Below are positions 26,681 through 34,705 of a DNA stretch of 64,000 nt, piece by piece (position 1 is the first letter of the stretch; each line of letters starts with the position of its first letter). The translations under genes and the position numbers were made by a program. This stretch comes from Herbaspirillum sp. meg3. GTDB lineage: Bacteria; Pseudomonadota; Gammaproteobacteria; Burkholderiales; Burkholderiaceae_D. The stretch spans positions 1,674,001-1,738,000 of the forward strand of contig NZ_CP022736.1 of assembly GCF_002257565.1 (NCBI RefSeq), given 5' to 3'. Below the pieces are notes generated by a model. That model worked only from the letters and a program-made list of their open reading frames with translations, was not told the origin of the DNA and ran no database searches.

Positions 26681-28669
26681 ATGACGAAAGCAAATCACCA
26701 TGGATATCGGCCGGACATTGATGGACTTCGCGCAATTGCTGTTTGCTCGGTCGTGTTTTTTCATGCATTCCCAGACCTCGTCCCGGGTGGATTTGTCGGC
26801 GTCGATGTCTTCTTCGTCATTTCTGGCTTCCTGATTTCACAGATCATCGCCGGCGAGCTGCTGGCTGACAGTTTTTCTTTTCGCGAATTTTATGTACGGC
26901 GGATCAAGCGCATATTCCCTGCGCTCTCTCTAGTGTTGGCTGCGACCTTAGTGTTCGGATGGTTTGTTCTCTATCCGCCTGAGTTCCGACAGCTCGGGCG
27001 ACACGTCTTTGCTGGTTCCGCATTCTTCTCAAATTTCCAACTATGGAGCGAGGCGGGCTATTTCGATAAGGCGGCAGAGTTGAAGCCTTTGCTGCACCTG
27101 TGGTCGTTGGGCATCGAAGAGCAGTTCTATTTGTTGTTTCCACTCCTACTGATCATCGGCAGTCGATTCAGGCGGTTGCTTGTCCCGATAGTGGTGGCCG
27201 TTCTCGTCTTGTCTTTACTAATCGGCGTCAAGCTCACTGTCAGCAACGGCATCGCCGCTTTCTATTCGCCAGCGTCTCGCATATGGGAGCTTATGGCGGG
27301 CAGCCTTTTGGCTATTTCACCCATGATTTATCCATCGCTGCGAGATACGTTTAAAGTATCTGAGGGGCTGAACACGGCCATCTCATTCGCCGGTCTGGCG
27401 TTGCTGGTCTTCTCATTACTAGCCATCGATCGTTCCCGTTCATTCCCTGGGCTATGGGCAGCTGCGCCAGTCCTAGGAACGGTTCTTTTGATCGCTTCAG
27501 GTTCAGCTGCTGTGGGTAACCGTCTCATCTCTAATCGCCTATTCGTGTCGATTGGGCTGATCAGCTATCCGCTGTACCTCTGGCATTGGCCGATTCTGGC
27601 CTACCTGCACATCGTCGATAACGCGATGTCGTCGACGCTGACGCGCGGTATCGCTGTCGTTGGCTCCGTTGCGCTGGCTACGATCACCTACCTTCTTGTG
27701 GAGACGCCTGTGCGCCGGAGCCGCGCGCCTCGCCGTGTTGCTGCTGCCCTCCTGCTGATCGTTGCTTGCATGGGCGCCATTGGAATCCTGGCAAGCACAG
27801 GGTTGATCAATACTCGACTGGGATCCAAGCCAGAACTCCAGCCTATCTTTAAGGCCATTGACGACAACGACATACCGGAAAGAAACGTGGTTCTTCATGG
27901 AAAGCACGTAGGCATGGTGGCTTTCATCGGCGACTCCTTCCTTGACCACTATTTTGCGCGTGTACGCCAAGTGGTGAGTTCGTCCCCTGATTCGTTGTCC
28001 GCTGTCTTCGTGGGTGTGGGTGGTTGCCCGCCGATTCCGTCTGTGAGCCGCATCTCAGATCCTGGTGGATGCTCAAAGGTGCTAACGAATGCCTATAAAA
28101 GAGCCGGACAGGAAGATATAGAGGTAGTCGTCATAGGTTCTGCTTGGCACTATTTCTACCCGATCACAGCGCGAAATTTAGCTGACGATCCTGCTGTCTT
28201 CGCTCGTAATGCAATGGTCTATGCGGAGTACGACCCAGAACGAAAACCAATTGGTCCCGGCACGGCCGCCTTCGACCAGATGTTTCTGGAATTGGAGAAG
28301 CAGGTTGCGGCTTTGATTGTTTCAGGGAAGAGGGTTTACTTGGTGCTGCCTACGCCGATCAGCGACGATCTCGATCCGTTGCGGACGGTGAATCGGCTAT
28401 CAGGGCAGGTAGATCATGCGGCGGGCGTGTCGCGCGCAACGTATGCCTGGCAATTCGCCCCGGTCATCAACCAGCTACGCAAAATATCGGTCAAGACCGG
28501 CGCTACTGTACTGAACCCGGCTGAAGAACTTTGCGACAAGGATTTTTGCTCGGCTTTCACTGGTGCCGATCCGATATATAAGGACGTGGGGCATATTCGT
28601 CCATTCTACGTGGCTGGACGCATTGACGTTTTTGACGAAGCTCTCGGTATATTGAGGCCGGCAAAGTAA
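26681..28669 (+). CDS. OafA-type acyltransferase-SGNH fusion (O-antigen/surface acetylase)
   Basis: 662 residues. An acyltransferase-3 membrane domain of about ten helices (1-370) carries YRPDIDGLRAIAV, the FFHA His, and the RRIKRIFPA motif. A periplasmic SGNH domain (about 385-662) has GDSF near residue 417 and the catalytic DVGH near 641. Such proteins O-acetylate lipopolysaccharide or other surface sugars. In a prophage this is a typical lysogenic-conversion gene that changes the phage receptor. The region before it (26560-26680) is AT-rich, with no strong ribosome site. Confidence 0.88.
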   Translation: MTKANHHGYRPDIDGLRAIAVCSVVFFHAFPDLVPGGFVGVDVFFVISGFLISQIIAGELLADSFSFREFYVRRIKRIFPALSLVLAATLVFGWFVLYPPEFRQLGRHVFAGSAFFSNFQLWSEAGYFDKAAELKPLLHLWSLGIEEQFYLLFPLLLIIGSRFRRLLVPIVVAVLVLSLLIGVKLTVSNGIAAFYSPASRIWELMAGSLLAISPMIYPSLRDTFKVSEGLNTAISFAGLALLVFSLLAIDRSRSFPGLWAAAPVLGTVLLIASGSAAVGNRLISNRLFVSIGLISYPLYLWHWPILAYLHIVDNAMSSTLTRGIAVVGSVALATITYLLVETPVRRSRAPRRVAAALLLIVACMGAIGILASTGLINTRLGSKPELQPIFKAIDDNDIPERNVVLHGKHVGMVAFIGDSFLDHYFARVRQVVSSSPDSLSAVFVGVGGCPPIPSVSRISDPGGCSKVLTNAYKRAGQEDIEVVVIGSAWHYFYPITARNLADDPAVFARNAMVYAEYDPERKPIGPGTAAFDQMFLELEKQVAALIVSGKRVYLVLPTPISDDLDPLRTVNRLSGQVDHAAGVSRATYAWQFAPVINQLRKISVKTGATVLNPAEELCDKDFCSAFTGADPIYKDVGHIRPFYVAGRIDVFDEALGILRPAK

Positions 28670-28732
28670 GACGCCAAGCAGGTGCCGACCGAGTTTTCCG
28701 GGGATTAAAAACTCGCTAGAAGATGAGATATT

Positions 28733-28748
28733 CTGTATTTTTATACAG
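28733..28748. promoter_or_regulatory. Perfect LexA box
   Basis: CTGTATTTTTATACAG matches the gamma/betaproteobacterial SOS consensus CTGT-N8-ACAG exactly, with 6-bp inverted arms. It ends 11 bases before the ATG of the 84-residue gene at 28760, so LexA would block its promoter. Binding itself is inferred. Confidence 0.75.
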
Positions 28749-28759
28749 TTATTTCGGAC

Positions 28760-29014
28760 ATGAAGAAACTTCGTCCACCCCTCGAATACAGCCGCTTGAT
28801 TGATCTTGCCGCGACCAACAAGGATCCGGTGGTGCAGGAGCTGCTTTGGGAGATTCGGCGTCTTCATCATATTTTGGCGCAGGATCTGGAAGCGACCGAG
28901 CTTATTCGGCTGGAGTGGGCAAAGGAAGTAGGCGATGAATTCGCCGCCATTCACATGATGCGCATGCGCCTGAAGTCGGAGCCAGGGGCGTTTGAGTGGC
29001 GGAAGAAAAAATGA
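28760..29014 (+). CDS. Small SOS-controlled protein of unknown function
   Basis: 84 residues, highly charged and mostly helical (RLIDLAATNKDPVVQELLWEIRRLHHILAQDL); no membrane segment and no recognised domain. The perfect LexA box directly upstream implies DNA-damage induction. It lies between the phage O-acyltransferase and tRNA-Leu, so it could be a prophage gene or a host gene at the insertion edge. The distance from box to ATG leaves a very short leader with only a weak ribosome site. Confidence 0.6.
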   Translation: MKKLRPPLEYSRLIDLAATNKDPVVQELLWEIRRLHHILAQDLEATELIRLEWAKEVGDEFAAIHMMRMRLKSEPGAFEWRKKK

Positions 29015-29090
29015 TTTTGCGGAACAGTTTTGTATTTGCGGAAAAACGCATTAGAAAACACGTTTTGCAAAACAGGCTGTAAGCCTTTGC

Positions 29091-29183
29091 TGGTACCTGA
29101 GACCGGACTTGAACCGGTACGCCCCTTTCCAGGTAAGCGGCGGATTTTAAGTCCGCTGTGTCTACCAATTTCACCACTCAGGC
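29091..29183 (-). tRNA. tRNA-Leu (anticodon UAA)
   Basis: Minus-strand cloverleaf beginning GCCTGAG and ending CTCAGGT-A-CCA, with acceptor pairing, a 5-bp anticodon stem GCGGA/TCCGC, loop CTTAAAA (anticodon UAA), a long variable arm as in class II tRNAs and the T loop TTCAAGT. CCA is encoded. The 3' end faces the prophage remnant. Confidence 0.95.
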
Positions 29184-29421
29184 AGCTGTTTTTCGCGATG
29201 TCGTATCGCGGAAAAGGAACGCATTATAGCAGCGACTCTGTCCGAAATCAGCCTATTGTGATGACGACTTCCAGTTTCCTTCCATTTTACCCCTGCGTTA
29301 CCCGTAAGTGGGCATTGGGCCGGTCTCTGGTCTGGACTTTGTCTCCATTTCTCTTTCCGGTCTACAACAGGCGTGTCAGGGAGTAAAATATCGAGTATTC
29401 CAACCTCACTTGGCCGAGACC

Positions 29422-30288
29422 ATGACACAAGCTGTATTGAAAACAGTTCAATGTATTTCGCCTGCCGGTTTGCATTCGATGGCTTACAAGGAGTGGGGTA
29501 ATCCTCATAATCCCAATGTGCTGGTGTGCGTTCATGGCGTGACGCGTGTGGGGGACGATTTTGATGTGATGGCGCGCGAGTTGTCCGAGACGTATCGGGT
29601 GGTGTGTCCGGATGTGGTCGGGCGCGGCCGGTCGGGGCGCTTGCAGGCGCCGCAGTATTACGTGATTCCGCAGTATGTGAGCGACATGGTGACCTTGTTG
29701 GCGCGTCTGGATGCGGAATCGGTGGACTGGTTCGGCACGTCGATGGGCGGGCTGATCGGCATGGGTCTTGCATCGATGCCGGAGAATCCGGTTCGCCGGC
29801 TGGTGCTCAACGATATCGGTCCGTCGATCAACGCGTCGGCATTGGCGCGCATCGGTGAGTACATCGGGCAGGACATCCGATTTACGACCTTTGATGAGGC
29901 GGCGCAATATATTCGCACCATTTCGGCGAGTTTCGGGCCGCATACGGATGAGGAGTGGCACAAGCTGGCTGCGGATGTTTTGCGCCAGGACAAGGACGGC
30001 AAGTGGACGCGCCACTATGATCTGCGGCTGGCGGAACCGTTCAAGACCATGACGCCGGAAGCGGCAAGCATGGGCGAGGCGATGTTGTGGGCCTCCTATG
30101 ATGCGATCCGCTGCCCGACGCTGCTGGTGCGCGGCAAGCAATCCGATCTGTTGTTGCCGGAAGTGGCGCAGGCCATGACGCAGCGCGGTCCCAAGGCCAA
30201 GCTGGTGGAGTTTGAAGGTGTCGGCCATGCGCCGACATTTATGCATGCGGAGCAGATCCAGGTGGCTAAAGATTTTTTGCTCGGCTGA
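29422..30288 (+). CDS. Alpha/beta hydrolase
   Basis: 288 residues of the alpha/beta hydrolase fold. The oxyanion/HG motif is CVHGVTR, the nucleophile elbow GTSMGG, an acid in the RGKQSDLL segment and the catalytic His in GVGHAPTF. The ATG at 29422 gives the usual N-terminus. Substrate unknown; such enzymes next to RidA genes occur in Burkholderiales. It is followed after 187 bases by the RidA gene, a gap that contains three near-identical 10-base repeats of TTTGAACAAT (about 30309-30336). Confidence 0.85.
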   Translation: MTQAVLKTVQCISPAGLHSMAYKEWGNPHNPNVLVCVHGVTRVGDDFDVMARELSETYRVVCPDVVGRGRSGRLQAPQYYVIPQYVSDMVTLLARLDAESVDWFGTSMGGLIGMGLASMPENPVRRLVLNDIGPSINASALARIGEYIGQDIRFTTFDEAAQYIRTISASFGPHTDEEWHKLAADVLRQDKDGKWTRHYDLRLAEPFKTMTPEAASMGEAMLWASYDAIRCPTLLVRGKQSDLLLPEVAQAMTQRGPKAKLVEFEGVGHAPTFMHAEQIQVAKDFLLG

Positions 30289-30475
30289 ACTGCTTAAACA
30301 GCAAGCAGTTTGAACAATTTGAACAATTTGAATAGTTTCAGTCGATGAAATCGAGTGAAACAATGGAATTACTAACAGGTTGAATCGTCCAACATCAAAA
30401 ACAGGCTGCAACGGCGATAGGGCAATACTGCCGGCAGCACCGGACATCAATCCACACACTTACAGAGGAAACATC

Positions 30476-30826
30476 ATGACAGTACAACGTCTCCACGTCG
30501 GCAAGCGTCTATCGGAAGCCGCGATTCACAACGGTACCGTCTATCTGGCCGGCCAGATTGCCGAAGACACCACCCAGAACATCGAAGGCCAGACGCGTGA
30601 AGTCCTGGGCCACATCGACCGTCTGCTGGCGGAAGCCGGCAGCAGCAAGGAAAACATCCTGTCGTGCCAGATCTATATCGCCGACGTGAAGGACTTTGAA
30701 GGCATGAATTCGGTCTGGGATAGCTGGGTGCCTGCCGGCAATACGCCGCCGCGCGCCACCGTCGAGGCCAAGCTGGCCCGTCCTGAATTGCTGGTCGAGA
30801 TCATCATTGTCGCTGCTCAAAAATAA
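30476..30826 (+). CDS. RidA-family enamine/imine deaminase
   Basis: 116 residues, the second RidA homologue of the window. The ligand-binding Arg and Glu of the family appear in PPRATVEAKLARPELLVEI. The protein is cytosolic and trimeric in the family. ATG 30476 has AGAGGA just upstream. The gap to relA is 15 bases, so the two are likely co-transcribed. The N-terminus SEAAIHNGTVYLAGQIAED marks a subgroup distinct from canonical E. coli RidA. Confidence 0.9.
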   Translation: MTVQRLHVGKRLSEAAIHNGTVYLAGQIAEDTTQNIEGQTREVLGHIDRLLAEAGSSKENILSCQIYIADVKDFEGMNSVWDSWVPAGNTPPRATVEAKLARPELLVEIIIVAAQK

Positions 30827-30841
30827 TCCAAGCAAGGTTTC

Positions 30842-33100
30842 ATGGTTTCAGTCGTCGCAGTTCCGCAAGAGGGTACCGCCCCCATCGTCGCCGGATTGAG
30901 TCCGGACGACGCCGCGCGCGTATTGAGCGCGCTGGCGTTCGTCGCGCCTCTGTATGCCGGCAAGCCGATCCCATCGGGGCAGGATGCCTTGCAGTTTGTG
31001 CAGGGCGTGGTCAGCGTGCTGACCGCGCTGAACGTCGATGCCGAAACGCGCATCGCCGGTCTGCTGTTCGAGCTGCATGCGCTCGATCTGGATGCTGCGG
31101 CGACGATTGAAGATCAGTTCGGCAAGGACATCGGCGATCTGGTTGCGGGTGTGCGCCAGCTGATGCGTTTTCACAGCCTGACCTTCCACCATCCGCAAGA
31201 AGTCTTGCGCGGCAAGAACGCGGCGCAACAGGCTGCGGCGCAGGTCGAAACCTTGCGCAAGATGCTGCTGGCGATGGCCAGCGACATGCGTGTGGTGCTG
31301 GTGCGTCTGGCTTCGCGCGTGACCACCTTGCGTTACTTCGCCGAGAGCAAGCTGGAGAACGAGACTACCGCGCAATACGCGCGCGAGACCTTCGATCTCT
31401 ACGCACCGCTGGCCAATCGCCTCGGTATCTGGCAGCTCAAGTGGGAACTGGAGGATTTGTCCTTCCGCTTCATCGAGCCTGTCACCTACAAGCGCATCGC
31501 CAAGATGCTGGAAGAAAAGCGCATCGAGCGCGCGGAGTTTGTCGCCACCGCCATCGACCGCCTGCGCACCGAGCTGACCGCCGCCGACATCAAGGCAGAA
31601 GTCTCCGGCCGCCCCAAGCACATCTACAGCATCTGGAACAAGATGCGCGGCAAGGCCATCGATTTCTCCGAGCTGTACGACGTGCGCGCCTTCCGCGTCA
31701 TCGTGGACGATATCAAGACCTGCTACACGGTGCTCGGCATCATCCACAATATCTGGGTGCCGATTCCCAAAGAGTTTGACGATTACATTTCGCGTCCCAA
31801 GCAGAACGGCTATCAGTCGCTGCACACGGTCGTGATCGCCGAAGACGGCCGCCCGCTGGAAGTGCAGATCCGCACGCATGAGATGCATCACTTCGCCGAA
31901 TACGGCGTAGCGGCGCACTGGCGCTACAAGGAAAGCGGCGGCTCCAATTTCGCAGCGCAAAAGTACGATGAAAAGATCGCCTGGCTGCGTCAGCTGCTGG
32001 CGTGGAAGAGCGAAGTCTCCGACGCCGTGGTCGAGCAGGAAGAAGTGCGCCGCGACTGGGTCGAGAAGCTCAAGTCCACCACGCTCGACGAGCGCATCTA
32101 CGTATTGACGCCGCAAGCGCGCGTGATCGAATTGCCCAACGGCGCCACGCCGATAGACTTCGCATATCACTTGCACAGCGATGTCGGCCATCGCTGCCGT
32201 GGCGCGCGCGTCGACGGCGTCATGGTGCCGCTGAACACGCCGTTGAAAAACGGCCAGACCGTCGACATCATCACCGTCAAGAGCGGCCCCGGCGTCGGTC
32301 CGTCGCGTGACTGGCTGAGTCCGGGTTATGCGGCGAGTTCGCGCACGCGTTCCAAGGTGCGCGCCTGGTTCAACGCCATCGAACAGGAAGAGACGCTGGC
32401 CCACGGCCGCACCGTGCTGGAAAAAACGCTGCAGCGCGAAGGCAAGACCGCCGTCAACCTGGAAGAACTTGCGCACAAACTCGGCTTCGCCAAGGTCGAC
32501 GACCTGTGCCTGTCGCTGGGCAAGGACGAATTCAGCCCGCGCCAGATCGAACAGATGCTGCATGAAGGCGAAGAGGGCAAGGAAAGCAAGCACACCGAAA
32601 CCGACGAAGCCTCCATCACCCGCAAGAGCCGCGCGTCGAGCGTGGTGCAGGGCGCCAAATCCGGCGTGCTGGTGGTCGGCACCGAAGGCCTGATGACGCA
32701 ACTGGCGCGCTGCTGCAAGCCGGCGCCGCCGGACAGCATCGTCGGCTTCGTCACGCGCGGCAAGGGTGTCTCCATCCATCGGCTGACGTGCAAGAACTTC
32801 GCCGAGATGAGCAGCAAGGCGCCCGAACGCGTCATCCAGACCGAATGGGGCAACTCGGGCAAGGACACGGTTTATCCGGTCGATATCTTCGTGCTGGCCG
32901 GCGACCGTCAGGGCCTGCTGCGCGATATTTCAGAAATTTTCTTGCGCGAAAAGATCAACGTTATCGGCGTCAGCACGCAAAGCGTGAAGGGACAGGCGCG
33001 CATGGGATTCACCGCCGAGATCGGCTCGACCGCGCAACTGATCAAGGCGCTGGCTGTGATCCGTGAAGTGAAGGGCGTGCTGGAAGCCAGACGGCAGTAG
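30842..33100 (+). CDS. relA: (p)ppGpp synthetase RelA
   Basis: 752 residues of the long RelA/SpoT family. The HD region (about 45-190) has lost the HDxxED hydrolase motif (AGLLFELHALD), and the synthetase (about 240-350) carries EFDDY, the EXDD motif of monofunctional RelA. So this is the synthetase and not SpoT. The TGS domain (about 410-470) holds IYVLTPQARVIELPNGATPIDFAYHLH, and a C-terminal ACT domain ends at 752. It makes ppGpp on stalled ribosomes. Start ATG lies 15 bases after the RidA stop. Confidence 0.95.
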   Translation: MVSVVAVPQEGTAPIVAGLSPDDAARVLSALAFVAPLYAGKPIPSGQDALQFVQGVVSVLTALNVDAETRIAGLLFELHALDLDAAATIEDQFGKDIGDLVAGVRQLMRFHSLTFHHPQEVLRGKNAAQQAAAQVETLRKMLLAMASDMRVVLVRLASRVTTLRYFAESKLENETTAQYARETFDLYAPLANRLGIWQLKWELEDLSFRFIEPVTYKRIAKMLEEKRIERAEFVATAIDRLRTELTAADIKAEVSGRPKHIYSIWNKMRGKAIDFSELYDVRAFRVIVDDIKTCYTVLGIIHNIWVPIPKEFDDYISRPKQNGYQSLHTVVIAEDGRPLEVQIRTHEMHHFAEYGVAAHWRYKESGGSNFAAQKYDEKIAWLRQLLAWKSEVSDAVVEQEEVRRDWVEKLKSTTLDERIYVLTPQARVIELPNGATPIDFAYHLHSDVGHRCRGARVDGVMVPLNTPLKNGQTVDIITVKSGPGVGPSRDWLSPGYAASSRTRSKVRAWFNAIEQEETLAHGRTVLEKTLQREGKTAVNLEELAHKLGFAKVDDLCLSLGKDEFSPRQIEQMLHEGEEGKESKHTETDEASITRKSRASSVVQGAKSGVLVVGTEGLMTQLARCCKPAPPDSIVGFVTRGKGVSIHRLTCKNFAEMSSKAPERVIQTEWGNSGKDTVYPVDIFVLAGDRQGLLRDISEIFLREKINVIGVSTQSVKGQARMGFTAEIGSTAQLIKALAVIREVKGVLEARRQ

Positions 33101-33171
33101 GCTTTGCGGCGGGTTGGCTAATCACGAAAGAAGCGGCGAACAAGATTTTTTAAAAAACTTTTCGCGAAGAC

Positions 33172-33200
33172 TAGCCAAAAATAAAAAATGCCCCTATAAT
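33172..33200 (+). promoter_or_regulatory. Promoter of tRNA-Val
   Basis: A perfect TATAAT (33195-33200) lies 14 bases before the tRNA; TAGCCA (33172-33177) at 17 bases spacing is a 4/6 match to the -35 consensus. The spacing to the tRNA 5' end fits a short leader. Confidence 0.7.
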
Positions 33201-33214
33201 CTCGCTTCTTCACT

Positions 33215-33291
33215 AGGCGCGTAGCTCAGCTGGTTAGAGCACTACCTTGACATGGTAGGGGTCGTTGGTTCGAGTCCAATCGTGCCTACCA
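33215..33291 (+). tRNA. tRNA-Val (anticodon GAC)
   Basis: 77 bases including encoded CCA. The acceptor stem AGGCGCG/CGTGCCT, D arm GTAGCTCAGCTGGTTAGAGC, anticodon loop TTGACAT (GAC) and T arm GTTGG-TTCGAGT-CCAAT are all normal. Just after it lies a 9-bp inverted repeat CCAATATTC/GAATATTGG (33289-33317) that reaches into the CCA end. Confidence 0.96.
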
Positions 33292-33382
33292 ATATTCTTG
33301 ATGTTGTTGAATATTGGTATCGAAGCAGGAAGTTCATGTAACTGAGGCTTCGTAAAAACAGCATCAAAAGCAAAATTAAATA

Positions 33383-33411
33383 ATGGAAGCGCAGTCCCGG
33401 CTTCCATTTTT
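33383..33411 (+). terminator. Terminator after tRNA-Val
   Basis: ATGGAAGC and GCTTCCAT form an 8-bp stem with loop GCAGTCCCG, followed by a T-run. The same hairpin with the same loop occurs again at 34451-34479. The rest of 33412-33580 shows no gene. Confidence 0.85.
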
Positions 33412-33586
33412 GCTTTTTATCTTCCGCATTTGTTGTCCTTCCTTTTTCTCCCATTTTCCTTTCTGATTTTGCTGTGCTTGCAGCGTTTGCCATGCGGTGT
33501 TATTTCGTCTGTCCATTGTGCGCGATGGATGTTGGTGGGGGGCGGGGGCATAAAACCTCGTTCACGCAGCGCAGCCATAAAAAACG

Positions 33587-33638
33587 TTGACATGTAGCTT
33601 AAATCACCTATACTTGTTCAACTACTTGTACACGTAGT
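33587..33638 (+). promoter_or_regulatory. Promoter with TGTACA palindrome before the toxin-antitoxin pair
   Basis: TTGACA (33587-33592) and TATACT (33609-33614) with 16 bases between form a strong sigma-70 promoter. Seven bases on, ACTACTTGTACACGTAGT (33621-33638) is a near-perfect palindrome centred on TGTACA, the core known for YefM-YoeB operators. The antitoxin ATG is 200 bases downstream, a long leader for this family, so a second promoter nearer the gene is possible. Confidence 0.6.
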
Positions 33639-33834
33639 CCGATATAAAGCGCGCAATTTCATGCGGCAACCCCATAACAAGAAGAGCTAACAAGGTCCGA
33701 ATAACCCATTTAGTTACACAAACAATATGACACAGCAAAACTAGCGAGAATCGTCAACCAAGACTCGGTTTGCATCATGAGGATTGGTCACCTAAAAGGT
33801 GTTAATACCAATTGTGGTAGGAAGAAACATAGAA

Positions 33835-34143
33835 ATGCGCATTATTAATTTCTCTGACGCTCGAAATAGCTTGAAAGCCGTGATAGATCAAGCCGTTGAT
33901 GACGCAGATGTCACTGTGATCGCTCGTCGCGATGCGCCGGACGCTGTTGTTATGTCGTTTGAATATTACAGTAGTCTTTTGGAGACGGTTCATCTGCTGA
34001 AGTCGCCCGCGAATGCAGCTCATTTGGCTCGATCCATCGCACAACTGAATGCTGGTCAAGCTGAGCGTCATAATCTGATTGATGTAGAAAGTGACGCCCA
34101 TGAGGAATCTGAAGTTCAGTCCGGAAGGATGGGGGAGCTATGA
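33835..34143 (+). CDS. YefM/Phd-family antitoxin
   Basis: 102 residues. The N-terminal DNA-binding fold starts MRIINFSDARNSLKAVIDQAVDD and continues with the YefM-type VTVIARRDAPDAVVMSFEYYSSLLET. The acidic C-terminus, longer than the usual 83 residues of YefM, would wrap the toxin. ATG 33835 is preferred over an upstream TTG because the family begins at this Met and TAGGAAG precedes it. The stop lies inside the toxin gene, an overlap of 44 bases that would couple the pair. Confidence 0.88.
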   Translation: MRIINFSDARNSLKAVIDQAVDDADVTVIARRDAPDAVVMSFEYYSSLLETVHLLKSPANAAHLARSIAQLNAGQAERHNLIDVESDAHEESEVQSGRMGEL

Positions 34144-34363
34144 ATATTGGCACTCTCAGGACAAAAAAACGCTGAAGAGAATTAACAAGCTGTTGGAGGC
34201 AACAATGCGAGACCCGTTTGATGGAATCGGAAAACCGGAGCCGTTGAAAGAGAATTTAAGCGGATTTTGGTCGCGACGCATTGATGATACAAATCGACTG
34301 GTTTATCGGGTAACCGAAACAGATATTGAGGTGGCCTCGTGCCGCTACCACTACGAAGCGTAA
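34100..34363 (+). CDS. yoeB: YoeB-family mRNA interferase toxin
   Basis: 87 residues, close in length to E. coli YoeB (84). Catalytic residues are visible at matching places: Glu47 in GKPEPLKENLSGFWSRRID, Arg60/Arg66 and the terminal RYHY with His84 and Tyr85. The enzyme cuts mRNA in the ribosomal A site when the antitoxin is degraded. ATG 34100 gives the family's MRNLKFSPEGW start; GTG 34091 is an alternative. All residues needed for activity appear intact. Confidence 0.92.
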   Translation: MRNLKFSPEGWGSYEYWHSQDKKTLKRINKLLEATMRDPFDGIGKPEPLKENLSGFWSRRIDDTNRLVYRVTETDIEVASCRYHYEA

Positions 34364-34386
34364 ATCCGTAAGGTTTTTTACATCGC

Positions 34387-34570
34387 GGGGTCGTTGGTTC
34401 AAGTCCAATCGTGCCTTCGTAAAAACAGCATCAAAAGCAAAGTTAAAGAGTGGAAGCGCAGTCCCGGCTTCCATTTTTTCTTTTTGTCTTCCGCATTTGT
34501 GGTCCCTCCTTTTCCTCCCCTTTTACTTTCTGCTTTTACTGTGTTCGCAGAGCCTATGCAGTGATTTGAT
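34387..34570 (+). pseudogene. Second, 5'-truncated copy of tRNA-Val 3' end and terminator
   Basis: Bases 34387-34416 repeat 33258-33287 (T arm and acceptor 3' strand of tRNA-Val) with one G-to-A change. From 34417 the match resumes with 33350 onward (TCGTAAAAACAGCATC...), including the terminator hairpin (34451-34479, same loop), then fades near 34570. Compared with copy 1, 62 bases including the CCA and the 9-bp hairpin are missing, as is the 5' half of the tRNA. It cannot make a tRNA but its terminator should end yoeB transcription. Confidence 0.85.
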
Positions 34571-34655
34571 CTGCGGTTTTATTTCGCTCGTCTGTTGCGC
34601 GCGATGGAAGCTGGCAAGAGGTGCGTGTAAGACGTAGTCTATGCCGCGCAGCCAT

Positions 34656-34680
34656 AAAAAAAGCCATCGCAAGCGATGGC
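34656..34680 (-). terminator. Terminator of the GntR-family gene
   Basis: On the minus strand GCCATCGC and GCGATGGC (34663-34670/34673-34680) form an 8-bp stem with a two-base loop, followed by seven T. It lies 26 bases after the stop of the regulator gene. Between 34570 and 34656 nothing is recognised. Confidence 0.88.
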
Positions 34681-34705
34681 TTGCAGCGACTAATCACAAC
34701 TGTTT

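Larger units (their letters stand above)
23450..29090. mobile_element. Decayed prophage beside tRNA-Leu
   Basis: A run of phage-type genes with no integrase, capsid, terminase or tail-tube genes: a replication/nin-like set, tail fibre and lysozyme remnants, spanins, an O-acyltransferase and an SOS-controlled gene. Its right side touches the 3' end of a tRNA-Leu, a common integration target. A second copy of that tRNA end was searched for by eye at the left side and not found. Boundaries are approximate. Gene order suggests a large internal deletion between the Ref-like gene and the tail fibre. Confidence 0.75.

Noticed and set aside
30848..32779. 643-codon open frame antisense to relA
   Set aside because: Antisense of a secure GC-rich gene; low-complexity His/Gln/Arg-rich translation without domains.
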